NCBI RefSeq assembly: GCF_902859805.1 | Contig: NZ_CADIKC010000009.1 | Span: forward strand, 1-64,000 | Origin: Paraburkholderia sediminicola | GTDB lineage: Bacteria > Pseudomonadota > Gammaproteobacteria > Burkholderiales > Burkholderiaceae | DNA: 64,000 bases | Direction of reading: 5' to 3' | Shown: positions 33,279 to 42,154 of the stretch, piece by piece | Layout: every line of letters starts with the position of its first letter | Position numbering within the stretch: the stretch's first letter is position 1 | Made by a program: the position numbers and the translations under genes | Notes under the pieces: model-generated | Told to the model about the DNA's origin: nothing | Database searches by the model: none | The model's input: only the letters and a program-made list of their open reading frames with translations

Positions 33279-33477
33279 TTTTTTGCCTTTTGCGGCGGCA
33301 TTTGGCCGTGTTCTTGGGGCTTTGGCCTTTCCTTGTTCTGGCTTTGGTGCCTTTCCTTGCATTGTTAGTGGTCTATTAGCGTTCCCCCTGTGCGGGGGGC
33401 ACCTACTTTTCTTTGCCGGCTGCAAAGAAAAGTAGGCAAAAGAAAGCAGCTCAAACCGCTAATGCTAAGTGGGCACC
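33279..33477 (+). repeat. Inverted-repeat cassette, left arm
   Basis: This arm of about 199 bases is the reverse complement of 34042-34215 with few differences, one of them a duplicated cctttccttg segment here. It contains a perfect 15-bp hairpin, cctacttttctttgc (33402-33416) with gcaaagaaaagtagg (33422-33436), loop cggct. The arm begins six bases after the MFS stop, so its hairpin could also end that transcript. Confidence 0.92.
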
Positions 33478-34041
33478 GTAGTTTGCTTGGGGTAGTGGTG
33501 CATCTGGAATCTGGGTTCGTGCACCGGCATATGCTTGTGACAAGGGCGTCATACTTCCGGCGGCGCTGCGCGCGCCGAAGAGTACTTCTTAAAACCGATC
33601 GCTGTGGTTTTGCGCTCGCGTCTCGCCACTGGACCGTGGCTCGTCATTGCGTCGCCATCGTGATTGTATTCGGAGCGGCAACTGCAACCGCCTACGGCAG
33701 TCACAGTCACAGTCACAGTCACAGTCACAGTCACAGTCACAGTCACAGTCACAGTCACAGTCACAGTCGCAGCCGCGGCTGTGACGTGACGTGACGTGAC
33801 CGGGACGGTGATTGCAGTACACCGACATATCGTTTGAGTCGGTTTTCCCGGGAGAGTGCAGAGGCGCGTCGCCGAGGCGAAGCCGACGGCCCTCACAAAC
33901 CAAAACCGAAGCCCGTGGTTTCCCCTGCAGACCCGTCCGCGACGCACGTAGTGCGGAGTGGGAGCTGATGAGTCCTTTGTCACTAGCGCGGAACGTGGGA
34001 GAGCACGGATTCCAGTCGCACCACTACCCGCAGAAAACCAC
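33478..34041. other. Core of the inverted-repeat cassette, no clear gene
   Basis: These 564 bases lie between the two arms. Reading frames on both strands here are interrupted by or built from the hexamer run and show no family signature. Apart from the (agtcac)11 tract and gtgacgtgacgtgacgtgac just after it (33781-33800), I see no transposase, RNA gene or promoter. Confidence 0.6.
33699..33766 (+). repeat. (agtcac)11 hexanucleotide microsatellite
   Basis: Eleven perfect agtcac units run from 33699 to 33764, then a degenerate agtcgc, followed by four gtgac-type pentamers near 33781-33800. The tract sits inside the cassette core, outside any supported gene, and should vary in length between isolates. 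Confidence 0.95.
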
Positions 34042-34215
34042 GGTGCCCACTTAGCATTAGCGGTTTGAGCTGCTTTCTTTTGCCTACTTTTCTTTGCAGC
34101 CGGCAAAGAAAAGTAGGTGCCCCCCGCACAGGGGGAACGCTAATAGACCACTAAAAATTCAAGGAAAGGCCAAAGCCCTAAGAACACGGCCAATGCCGCC
34201 GCAAAAGGCAAAAAA
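34042..34215 (-). repeat. Inverted-repeat cassette, right arm
   Basis: Mirror of the left arm, with the same hairpin at 34083-34097/34103-34117 (loop agccg) and the ggggg-flanked cgcacag block. It stops three bases before the stop codon of the minus-strand MFS gene, so both converging genes end immediately at a cassette arm. Confidence 0.92.
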
Positions 34216-34217
34216 GA

Positions 34218-35477
34218 TCATCTAACAGCCGACTTCCCATCCCCCAAAGGCTCCGCCTCCCCCTCCCCCCCCGCACCAGCATCCCGCGTCTCAGGCATCG
34301 CGGCCCACACCAGCAGCACGGCAAGTGCACCCGCCGCAGCAAGTCCAAAAAAGCTCACGGCGTTGCCAAAATGGTCCGCAACAAACCCGGCAGCCGTCGT
34401 GCTCAAAGTAGCCCCAATCCCCGCAGCCAACCCAAACAACCCGATACAAAGGTTATACCGCCCCTTCCCGCCGGCGACATCGGCGGCAATCAACGGCAGC
34501 ATCACACCGAACACGGCCGCGCTCAGGCCGTCCAGCATCTGCACCGGCACCAGCAAATAAGGGCTGCTGATCCCGGCAAACAACAACGCCCGTATCGGCA
34601 ACGCCGAAAACCCAAGCAGCAGAATCGGCCTGCGTCCCCACCGCTCGGCAGAGCGCCCAACCCATGGCGACATCATCGCCACAATCGCCTGCGGCACGAT
34701 GATGCACGCGGCAATCACGAGCTGCACGTTGTCGCCCATGCCGGCCGTCACTTCACCCGCGGCGAGATTCAGCATCGCCGCATTCGACAAGTGGAACAGC
34801 ACAATACAAGCCGCAAACAACAGCATCCGCTTGTCACGCAACAACTCGCGCAAACTCTCGCGCCGTTCGATCTGTGCCGGTGTCGGCCCAGCCTTCGGCA
34901 GCTCGATCGTGTCGGTACGCTGGATCATCGTCAGCGCAAAGAGCGCAGGGACCGCCAGCGCCGCGGTCAGCCAGAACACCGCGCGGGGTGAATAGTATTC
35001 GCCGAATACGCCCATCAGGCCGGCCGCGACGGCGCTGCCGATCGACGCCCAGCGCGCATTGCGTCCCAACCGGTCGCCCAGATTCGCACGCCCCACGAGA
35101 GCGAACGAAATGGCGGCCAATGCCGGCGTCAGCATGCAACTGGCAAACCCGTGGAACACCTCGGCGGCAATCACCGGCAGCACCGTCGGGCTCGCAGCGA
35201 GCAGCACCGCACTGAAGATGATCGCGAAGATCGCCCATGCAGCGGCGCCTTTCTTGTTGCGCAACGCGTCGACAGCAGCGCCGCCCGGCACCTGGCTCAC
35301 CATCGCACTTATAGTGCCGACGGAGAGCGCCATGCCGATCTCGCCCTGGGTCCACTTGTGCGAGGCGAGATACGACGCAATGAACGGCCCGAAACCCGTC
35401 TGCACGTTGGCGACGAAAAAATTCAACCAATCGAGTGCACGCAAACTGCGCGCGGTGACTAAGGTCCGGCCTGTCAT
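34218..35477 (-). CDS. MFS transporter
   Basis: This 419-residue transporter has about 12 helices, starting LDWLNFFVANVQTGFGPFIA, with the MFS loop motif GGAAVDALRNKKGA. The ATG at 35477 overlaps the stop of the upstream PRC-barrel lipoprotein gene (ATGA), so the two are translationally coupled; a longer frame to 35951 lies inside that gene. Substrate unknown; the sequence resembles uncharacterised drug-type MFS members. Its 3' end is unusually G/T-rich on the coding strand. Confidence 0.82.
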   Translation of the reverse strand: MTGRTLVTARSLRALDWLNFFVANVQTGFGPFIASYLASHKWTQGEIGMALSVGTISAMVSQVPGGAAVDALRNKKGAAAWAIFAIIFSAVLLAASPTVLPVIAAEVFHGFASCMLTPALAAISFALVGRANLGDRLGRNARWASIGSAVAAGLMGVFGEYYSPRAVFWLTAALAVPALFALTMIQRTDTIELPKAGPTPAQIERRESLRELLRDKRMLLFAACIVLFHLSNAAMLNLAAGEVTAGMGDNVQLVIAACIIVPQAIVAMMSPWVGRSAERWGRRPILLLGFSALPIRALLFAGISSPYLLVPVQMLDGLSAAVFGVMLPLIAADVAGGKGRYNLCIGLFGLAAGIGATLSTTAAGFVADHFGNAVSFFGLAAAGALAVLLVWAAMPETRDAGAGGEGEAEPLGDGKSAVR

Positions 35478-36442
35478 CGGGCCGCCCGTGCGTTGGAACC
35501 CGCCGTGACTGTGGCCGGCGCGGCAGAAGCTGCAGCGGCGGGAGCAGGCGCGGGAGCGGGAGCGGGTGGCGGCGCGGGCGACACCGCGCGGATCGGCTTG
35601 TCGCTGGCGTACGGCGGCGTCGCGTTGATCTGCGCATCGCTCAGATCGATCAGCGGATGCAGCTCCTTGTCTTTCGTAACGAAACGCAGGGCCGACCAGT
35701 TGGCGGCAATCGTGCGCCGCTCGGTGCTGACCATGCCGTTGACGTCGAGCACGACCGCCTGCGGCTGCGCGTTGGCGTCGATCAGCACGTCGATCACGCG
35801 GCCGACCTTGGCGCCGTTCGAGCGCTCGACGTCGGTGTCGATCAGCGGCAATTGCACGGCGGCGGACTTCGCCACGGGAGTCGGCGTGGCCGTCGCGTTG
35901 AGTGTGATCGGCGCGGTCTTCGCAGTGGGCGTGAAGCGGAACGCGCTCCACGGGAAATTGACCTTGCGATCGCCGACGCCGAGGAAGCCTTGCAGATTGA
36001 CCACGATTTCGCGCGGCTTGCCGCTCGCATCGGCGATCAGATCGATCGCGCGGCCGACTACCTTGCCGTCGGGCTTCTGCACTTCGCTATCGAGCAAGGC
36101 ACGCGCCTCGCTGCGCTCGATCGTGCGCAGCACGATCAGCGGCGCGGGCGCGGGCGGCGGCGGCGCGGGCGTGGCGACCGGCGGCGGAGGTTCGACCTTG
36201 CGCGGCTTGACGACCGGTTTTTTAGGCTTCTTCGGCTGTTCGGGTTCGGCCGCTTCAGTCTCGACGGGTTCCGGCGCGGAGGCGGCGACAGGCGCGCTCG
36301 CGGGTTCGACGGGCATCACCGTGGCGTCGACAATCGGCGCCTGTTGCGGGCCCCACAGCAGGCTGCAACCGGACAGCGCGAATAGCGCGAACACAGCAAG
36401 AAGCAGAAGACGCCAGGCAGGACGCGAAAAACCGCCGCTCAT
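35474..36442 (-). CDS. PRC-barrel lipoprotein
   Basis: This 322-residue exported protein has a lipoprotein signal (MSGGFSRPAWRLLLLAV, lipobox ALSGC), a Pro/Lys/Ala-rich linker (about 45-100) and two PRC-barrel-like units: LLDSEVQKPDGKVVGRAIDL and LIDTDVERSNGAKVGRVIDV, each followed by a beta-rich segment. A Pro/Ala-rich tail ends it. ATG 36442 is preferred because GGAG lies nine bases upstream; ATG 36457 is possible. PRC barrels bind partner proteins or small ligands; role here unknown. It is coupled to the downstream MFS gene. Confidence 0.75.
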   Translation of the reverse strand: MSGGFSRPAWRLLLLAVFALFALSGCSLLWGPQQAPIVDATVMPVEPASAPVAASAPEPVETEAAEPEQPKKPKKPVVKPRKVEPPPPVATPAPPPPAPAPLIVLRTIERSEARALLDSEVQKPDGKVVGRAIDLIADASGKPREIVVNLQGFLGVGDRKVNFPWSAFRFTPTAKTAPITLNATATPTPVAKSAAVQLPLIDTDVERSNGAKVGRVIDVLIDANAQPQAVVLDVNGMVSTERRTIAANWSALRFVTKDKELHPLIDLSDAQINATPPYASDKPIRAVSPAPPPAPAPAPAPAAAASAAPATVTAGSNARAAR

Positions 36443-36959
36443 CAAGAAGGACTCCATGGGCCAGTGCGGACGGGCGCTGTGGACCGCCGCAGTTAAGTCA
36501 CGCTTTAACTCAGGTAAGGGCCAGAGTGTAACCCGCGGCGCCGGGGCGGCCCGGTTTTGCAGGCTTTCTGACAGGTGTCCCCGGCGCACGATTCATGCCG
36601 CGTCGCGCGCTTCCGGCCACGACGTAGGCCCGTTTTTGCGCGCCGAACCCCTCAAAACCCTTTCACAACTCGATGACAAACCGTAGGTGTAAACGCGCGG
36701 AGCGTCCCCATGGTTTGCCGTCCCTTAAACGATATAAGCATCGCGACATGTCGAGCATGCCATTCATGCGATGGGAGACATATTTGTGTTGCCCTACATT
36801 TCGGGACAGCAAAAGAAGAACGGAGCATGCGGGTTGTCTGACGCATCGCCAGCCGACGTTCAAACCTTGCCACACCACATTAAATCAACGCAACGAGACG
36901 AACCTGATGGCGGCCGGAAACCGGGCCGTTTCAGCACGCTGATAAAGGAGGCACTCATC
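36443..36959. other. Divergent spacer before the purine permease gene
   Basis: This 517-base spacer separates the lipoprotein (-) from the permease (+). I see no gene supported by a start site or family similarity, and no riboswitch I recognise. A strong AAAGGAGG at 36944-36951 serves the permease. Confidence 0.5.
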
Positions 36960-38342
36960 ATGATGGAACCCCACGCCCAACCGATTTCTGAAGTCGGCGC
37001 CGAATCATTCGACGGAAAGGGCTTTCTCGACCGCTACTTCGAAATCTCTTCACGCGGCAGTTCGCAGCGTACGGAAATTGTGGCGGGCATCACGACCTTC
37101 CTCGCGATGGTCTATTCCGTGTTCGTCGTGCCGGGCATGTTCGGCCGCGCGGGCTTCGATACCAGCGCGGTGTTCGTCGCCGTGTGTCTGACCACTGCAT
37201 TCGGCTCGCTGCTGATGGGCGTGTGGGCGCGTCTGCCGATTGCGATCGGCTGCGCGATTTCGCTCACCGCATTCACGGCGTTCGGCCTTGTGCTCGGTAA
37301 AGGTCTGCAGCCGAACGTCGCACTCGGCGCGGTGTTCCTGATGGGTGTCGTCTTCACCGGGATCTCGGTGACGGGCGTGCGTTCGTGGATTCTGCGCAAT
37401 CTGCCGACGGGTATCGCTCACGGCACGGGGATTGGCATCGGCCTGTTCCTGCTCCTGATCGCCGCGAACGATGTGGGTCTGGTCGTCAAGAATCCGGGCG
37501 CAGGTTTGCCGGTGGCACTGGGCCATATCACGGCATTGCCGGCGATCATGTCGGTGGCGGGTCTGGCCGCGATCTTCGGTCTGGTGCGCCGTCGCGTGCC
37601 GGGTTCGATCCTGATCGTGATCGTCACGATCTCGCTGATTGCGCTCGCAATCGATCCGGCGGTGGCGTTCCACGGCGTGTTCGCACTGCCGTCGCTGAGC
37701 GCACCGGGTCACGCTTCGCTGATCGGCGCGATGGACATCAAGGGCGCGCTCTCGATGGCGGTCCTGCCTAGCGTGCTGGCACTCGTGATGACGGCCGTGT
37801 TCGACGCAACCGGCACGATTCGCGCCGTCGCCGGACAAGCCGGTCAACTCGACGAAAACGGCCGCATCATCAACGGCGGCCGCGCGCTGACGGCGGATTC
37901 GCTGAGCTCGATTTTCTCGGGCCTGCTCGGTGGCGCACCGGCTGCTGCCTACATCGAATCGACGGTCGGCGTGGCAGCGGGCGCGAAGACCGGCATGGCC
38001 GCAGCGGTGGTCGGCCTGCTGTTCCTGGTGGTGATGTTCTTCTCGCCGCTGGCCAGTCTCGTGCCTTCGTATGCAACGGCCCCGGCGCTGATGTACGTCG
38101 GCCTGCTGATGCTCTCGAACGTGAGCAAGCTGCATATGGACGACATGGTCGACGCGATGTCGGGCCTGATGTGCGCCGTCTTCATCGTGCTGACCGCCAA
38201 CATCGTGACGGGCATCATGCTCGGCTTCGCAACGCTGGTGATCGGCCGCGTGGTGAGCGGCGAGTATCGCAAGCTGAATGTGGGCACGGTTGTCATCGCT
38301 GTCGTGCTGGTCGGTTTTTATCTCGGCGGTTGGGCGATCTGA
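36960..38342 (+). CDS. NCS2-family purine permease (AzgA-like)
   Basis: This 460-residue membrane protein imports hypoxanthine, adenine or guanine by proton symport, judging from the AzgA/PbuG group. It begins with [20 protein letters not shown], then [20 protein letters not shown], and has the family signatures [16 protein letters not shown] and [22 protein letters not shown]. The ATG at 36960 follows AAAGGAGG; the longer frame to 36771 has no ribosome site. It stands alone. Confidence 0.9.
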   Translation: MMEPHAQPISEVGAESFDGKGFLDRYFEISSRGSSQRTEIVAGITTFLAMVYSVFVVPGMFGRAGFDTSAVFVAVCLTTAFGSLLMGVWARLPIAIGCAISLTAFTAFGLVLGKGLQPNVALGAVFLMGVVFTGISVTGVRSWILRNLPTGIAHGTGIGIGLFLLLIAANDVGLVVKNPGAGLPVALGHITALPAIMSVAGLAAIFGLVRRRVPGSILIVIVTISLIALAIDPAVAFHGVFALPSLSAPGHASLIGAMDIKGALSMAVLPSVLALVMTAVFDATGTIRAVAGQAGQLDENGRIINGGRALTADSLSSIFSGLLGGAPAAAYIESTVGVAAGAKTGMAAAVVGLLFLVVMFFSPLASLVPSYATAPALMYVGLLMLSNVSKLHMDDMVDAMSGLMCAVFIVLTANIVTGIMLGFATLVIGRVVSGEYRKLNVGTVVIAVVLVGFYLGGWAI

Positions 38343-38552
38343 TTTTGCCGCATTGAGTTTCGCGCGGTTTGCTGTAACGCGAGAGTGGGGCGGGCTTGCC
38401 TTGCCGCTTCGCTCTAACGTGTAGTCGGTTGTTCTCCACCTTGACGCGGCGTATTGCAGAGTTTGAACTGCGGTGCGCCGCGTATCTTTTTTCCAGCGTC
38501 CCCTTCGCGCCGTCCTCTTCCTGCACGCTTTGAGAAAAGTGCGCACCTGTCC

Positions 38553-38597
38553 TTGACATCCTCACGCGTGTTTCTATACTTAACCCCATGGTTAAGT
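38553..38597 (+). promoter_or_regulatory. Sigma-70-type promoter with operator over the start codon
   Basis: A TTGACA box (38553-38558) and TATACT box (38575-38580) are 16 bases apart. The start codon (38588) is only seven bases after the -10 box, so the mRNA would be leaderless or nearly so. A perfect inverted repeat, acttaacc (38578-38585) and ggttaagt (38590-38597), covers the -10 edge and the ATG, an ideal place for self-repression by the encoded ArsR-type protein. Confidence 0.75.
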
Positions 38598-39013
38598 TTA
38601 ATGAAACGTTACTCGATCGCACCTTTGCCGCGCTGTCCGATCCGACGCGGCGTGCGTTGCTCGCGCGTCTGTCTCAACTGAACGATCTGTCGGTCAGTGA
38701 GCTCGCCGAGCCGTTTGCGATGTCCTTGCCTGCGGTGATGAAACACCTCGACGTGTTGTCCGAGGCCGGTCTCATCACACGTAGCAAAACCGGCCGCACG
38801 GTGGCGTGCCGCCTGTCCGCCGGACCGATGGAGGAAGCCATGGAATGGCTCACTCGCTATCAGCGCTTCTGGTCCGAATCACTCGATCGTCTGGCCGCTT
38901 TTGTCGAAGAGGAACCGCCATGTCCGCCCAACCCAGCCTTACCCTCCAGCGTCGCCTCGACGCCGCGCCCGCCAAAGTCTTCCGCGCCTGGACGGAAGCG
39001 GCGCAATTCGTGA
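38588..39013 (+). CDS. ArsR-family regulator
   Basis: This 141-residue winged-helix regulator has DRTFAALSDPTRRALLARLS and the recognition helix region SVSELAEPFAMSLPAVMKHLDVL. It belongs to the ArsR subgroup paired with SRPBCC (AHSA1-like) proteins and lacks the metal-binding cysteine box of ArsR/SmtB. The final about 31 residues (Pro/Ser/Arg-rich) are read in another frame over the start of the next gene, a 94-base overlap. Relatives usually end soon after the FVEEE region, so the tail is probably unstructured. It likely represses its own operon through the inverted repeat over its start codon. Confidence 0.85.
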   Translation: MVKFNETLLDRTFAALSDPTRRALLARLSQLNDLSVSELAEPFAMSLPAVMKHLDVLSEAGLITRSKTGRTVACRLSAGPMEEAMEWLTRYQRFWSESLDRLAAFVEEEPPCPPNPALPSSVASTPRPPKSSAPGRKRRNS

Positions 39014-39348
39014 AATGGATGCATCCGACCGGCGCCGAGGTGATCCGCGCGGAAGTGGACGCACGCGTCGACGGGCGCTTCGCGGTCGGGTTTCGCAAGC
39101 CGGACGGCCAGCAGCTCGAAATCTATGGCCAGTATCGGGACGTGGTGCCCGACGCCAAACTGGTGTTCACCTGGACATGGCGTTCGAGCCCGGAGCAGGA
39201 GTCGCTTGTCACGGTGCTGTTGCGCCCGGACGGTGACGGTACGCTGCTGACGCTCACGCATGAACAGTTCATCAACGAAGAAGCGCGTGACCTGCATCAG
39301 TCCGGCTGGAGCTATGGCCTCGACGCACTGGAGCGCTACCTCGCCTGA
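38920..39348 (+). CDS. SRPBCC (AHSA1-type) domain protein
   Basis: This 142-residue protein has the START-like helix-grip fold pattern: SLTLQRRLDAAPAKVFRAWT at the start, WMHPTGAEVIRAEVD and GGxY-like regions, ending LTHEQFINEEARDLHQSGWS. Such proteins bind hydrophobic ligands in a cavity and are often encoded next to an ArsR regulator, as here. ATG 38920 is the family start. The ligand is unknown. Confidence 0.85.
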   Translation: MSAQPSLTLQRRLDAAPAKVFRAWTEAAQFVKWMHPTGAEVIRAEVDARVDGRFAVGFRKPDGQQLEIYGQYRDVVPDAKLVFTWTWRSSPEQESLVTVLLRPDGDGTLLTLTHEQFINEEARDLHQSGWSYGLDALERYLA

Positions 39349-39400
39349 TTTCGCGTGATTTGTACTATCCAACCTGTACGACGCAGAGAAGGAGACGCAC

Positions 39401-40135
39401 ATGGAACCGCAACATCGTATCGGCACCAGGGAAGAATGGCTGGCCGCCAGCAAGGCGCTTCTGGTCGAAGAGAAAGCGTACACACGCGCCGGCGATGAAC
39501 TCGCCCGCAAACGCCGGGCGCTGCCCTGGGTGAAGGTCGAGAAGACCTATGTATTCGAAACGCCGCAGGGTCCCAGGACGCTCGCCGATCTGTTCGGCGG
39601 CCGCAGCCAGTTGATCGTCTATCACTTCATGTTCGGCCCGGATTGGGAAGAGGGCTGTTTCGGCTGCTCGTTCGTGTCGGATCACATGGACGGCATCCTG
39701 ACGCATCTCGAACATCACGACGTATCGTATGTAGCGGTCTCGCGTGGGCCGTTCGCGAAGATCGAGGCGTTCAAAAAACGCATGGGCTGGAAGTTTCCGT
39801 GGGTGTCGTCGAATGAGAGCGACTTCAATTTCGACTATCACGTGTCGTTCACGTCGGATGAGATCGCGAGCAAGAAGGGGTTCTATAACTTCACCGAGCA
39901 GGATGTCGGCATTGACGAGCTACCCGGTCACAGCGTGTTCTACAAGGACGCAGCGGGCAACGTCTATCACACGTATTCCACCTACGGGCGCGGCGGCGAG
40001 CAGTTCCTCGGCGCGTATGCCCATCTCGACGTGACGCCGAAGGGCCGCGAGGAAAAGAAGAATATGGGCGAGTGGCTCAAGCATCACGATCGCTATGAGG
40101 AGAAGGTGAGCGGTTGCGCCGCGTGCAGTTCCTGA
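39401..40135 (+). CDS. DUF899 thioredoxin-like protein
   Basis: This 244-residue protein belongs to DUF899, a predicted thioredoxin-fold family. Signature stretches are FGGRSQLIVYHFMFGPDW, EGCFGCSFVSDHMDG with a CxxC-like pair, and YHTYSTYGRGGEQFLGAY. A further CAAC pair lies at the C terminus. The start follows gaaggaga. It is likely co-transcribed with the ArsR/SRPBCC pair (52-base gap), a combination seen in many proteobacteria. Redox role is suggested but not proven. Confidence 0.85.
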   Translation: MEPQHRIGTREEWLAASKALLVEEKAYTRAGDELARKRRALPWVKVEKTYVFETPQGPRTLADLFGGRSQLIVYHFMFGPDWEEGCFGCSFVSDHMDGILTHLEHHDVSYVAVSRGPFAKIEAFKKRMGWKFPWVSSNESDFNFDYHVSFTSDEIASKKGFYNFTEQDVGIDELPGHSVFYKDAAGNVYHTYSTYGRGGEQFLGAYAHLDVTPKGREEKKNMGEWLKHHDRYEEKVSGCAACSS

Positions 40136-40163
40136 CGCGCGCCGGCCAGGAATAAGCGGGACG

Positions 40164-41009
40164 TCATGCCCCTTTGCGTCCCGCTTCATAGAACAGGGCG
40201 AACAACTCCGATTGCGAGTTGACGTTGAGCTTCGTATAGATGTGCTTCTTGTGCGCGCGCACCGTTTCGAATGAAATCGTCAATTTCTCCGCAATGGCGC
40301 GCGTTGAAAATCCGCTCAAGGTCAGCATCGCCACTTCCACTTCTCGCGCGGTGAGTGACGAGCGGCCGCCCGCCGACGACACCTGCTCGAAACGCGCGGC
40401 ATAGGTAGGTGTATCCGCTGGGGCGTTCGTGTTGATACCTGCTTGCGTCACTGCCTCGCTCGAGGCCGGCTCCGGCGTATCGAATGTCTCATAGGGCAAA
40501 CGCTGCCGCAGTAGCGCGATTACCCACGGCGCGCAGAGCGCGAGTACCGCCAGATCGCGCTCGCCGTAGCGCTGCGTTGCGCCCAGCGAGAACGCCAGCG
40601 TATGCCTTGCGTCTATCATGTAGTTGAAATGCACTTCATCGCCGACGATGTTTTTCCTGAAGTACCGCTGGTAGTAGTCGGTCATCGAGAAGTTGTCGGG
40701 CGCGACGTCCGCCAGCGTGACGAAGCCCGATGCGGGCTTCTCGGTCGCGGCGATATAAAACGGATCGAGTTGATAGAGCGCGGCGAGATAGTCCTGGAAC
40801 ATCACGTCTACCGTGCCGTCCGGTGTGGGCGATTCTGCGCAGACGAGCGGCGCCATGCCTGGCGTGAAGCGCAGGGCGACCCAGTTGTCGAACACGACAT
40901 AGCGTTCGAGCGCGCGTGTGAGGCGAGTCCAGAACTGCGCGCTGTCGAGTGCTTCGATAACCGCGCCGATCTCACGATGAAAGGCCAGATCGCGCCATTC
41001 GAGTTCCAT
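40164..41009 (-). CDS. LuxR-type regulator
   Basis: This 281-residue regulator has a C-terminal LuxR helix-turn-helix (SLTAREVEVAMLTLSGFSTR and following AIAEKLTISFETVRAHKKHIY). The N-terminal about 200 residues look like a ligand- or partner-binding domain; it lacks the autoinducer-binding residues that I could identify with confidence. It is divergent, by 140 bases, from a nitrilase-family gene and an APC permease gene, and is the obvious candidate to control them. Confidence 0.82.
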   Translation of the reverse strand: MELEWRDLAFHREIGAVIEALDSAQFWTRLTRALERYVVFDNWVALRFTPGMAPLVCAESPTPDGTVDVMFQDYLAALYQLDPFYIAATEKPASGFVTLADVAPDNFSMTDYYQRYFRKNIVGDEVHFNYMIDARHTLAFSLGATQRYGERDLAVLALCAPWVIALLRQRLPYETFDTPEPASSEAVTQAGINTNAPADTPTYAARFEQVSSAGGRSSLTAREVEVAMLTLSGFSTRAIAEKLTISFETVRAHKKHIYTKLNVNSQSELFALFYEAGRKGA

Positions 41010-41149
41010 GCGTGCTCCGTTGAGGGTAACCCTGCCGGGTGATTACGGACAAAAATATGTCTGGTAATAATAGGCCCAACCTGAAACGCGGGCGCCTGAC
41101 AACAGCCGCAATTTAACGCGAAGCAGATTGCTAAGCACCGGAGACAAAA

Positions 41150-41986
41150 ATGCTTCAACTCGAACTGGCACAGATCCCAATCGTGGATGGCGCGGCAGGC
41201 GTCGGCGGTAAAAACGTGCAACGTGTGCTGCAAACCATCGGGCAACGCGCGGCCGGAACCGATCTGATCGTGTTTCCGGAGACCACGCTGTCGGGTTTTC
41301 CGACGCGCGACACCATCGGCGACGTGGCCGAACCGATCCACGGGCCATCGCTGACCGCCGTGCGCGACGCGGCGCGCGAAGCACGGGTTGCGGTGGCAGT
41401 CGGTCTCGCCGAGCGTGACGGCAGCCGCTTTTTCAACACCACGGTGCTGGTCGACGAACGCGGCGAGATCGCGCTGCGCTATCGCAAGACGCATCTGTGG
41501 GCGTCGGACGTCGGTGTATTCGAACCGGGCGACCGTTACGAAGTGTGCAGCTTCAAGGGCCTGACCGTTGGCCTGCTGGTCTGCTACGACATCGAATTTC
41601 CCGAAACGGCGCGTGCGGTTGCCTCGCTCGGCGCCGATCTCCTGATCGTGACGAACGGCAACATGGATCCGTTCGGGCCGGTGCACCGCCGGGCAATCGT
41701 GGCGCGCGCGATGGAGAATCAGATGTTCGCGGCGCTTGTGAATCGCATCGGTTCGGGCGACGACAATCTCACGTTCCCCGGTGAGTCGGCGCTGATCGAT
41801 CCGTTAGGCGACGTGGTGTGCGACGCCGGCCACGAAGAAACGGTCCTGCGCGCCACGCTCGATCCCGCTCGTCTCGAAGGCGCGCGCGAACACTATCGTT
41901 ATCTGCATGACGCGCGTATTGCGCTCGACCTCGCGACGCTGGACGGCGAGCAAGGGCAACGTGCGCGTGTGATCCGGGCGCGCTAA
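41150..41986 (+). CDS. Carbon-nitrogen hydrolase (nitrilase superfamily)
   Basis: This 278-residue amidase-type enzyme cleaves a C-N bond using the Glu-Lys-Cys triad, which is complete: FPETTLSG with Glu44, YRKTHLW with Lys113 and LLVCYDIEFPE with Cys145. The length and motifs fit the aliphatic amidase / N-carbamoyl amidase / omega-amidase branches. GGAG precedes the ATG. It is followed by an APC permease and divergent from a LuxR gene, suggesting uptake and hydrolysis of an amide or carbamoyl compound. Substrate not determinable by eye. Confidence 0.87.
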   Translation: MLQLELAQIPIVDGAAGVGGKNVQRVLQTIGQRAAGTDLIVFPETTLSGFPTRDTIGDVAEPIHGPSLTAVRDAAREARVAVAVGLAERDGSRFFNTTVLVDERGEIALRYRKTHLWASDVGVFEPGDRYEVCSFKGLTVGLLVCYDIEFPETARAVASLGADLLIVTNGNMDPFGPVHRRAIVARAMENQMFAALVNRIGSGDDNLTFPGESALIDPLGDVVCDAGHEETVLRATLDPARLEGAREHYRYLHDARIALDLATLDGEQGQRARVIRAR

Positions 41987-42154
41987 GGCGCGTGCGCAGG
42001 CCAGGCAGGTGCGCACATCTACGCGCATCACGTCAGGCAAAGAATCATCGGCGCGACTTCCGCGCACTCAGCAAGACTGATCGACAAAACCCGACCAGGG
42101 CGCGTTCAACGTCGCCCTCGCCGACGCTCGCCCATTCGCAAGAGGAGACACCGT

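Noticed and set aside
33699-33766. Possible CRISPR-like array
   Set aside because: Units are six bases with no spacers and no cas genes nearby; it is a microsatellite.
33390-33794. Reading frames inside the cassette core, including one rich in Ser-His
   Set aside because: They are dominated by the hexamer tract and arms and show no ribosome site or family match.
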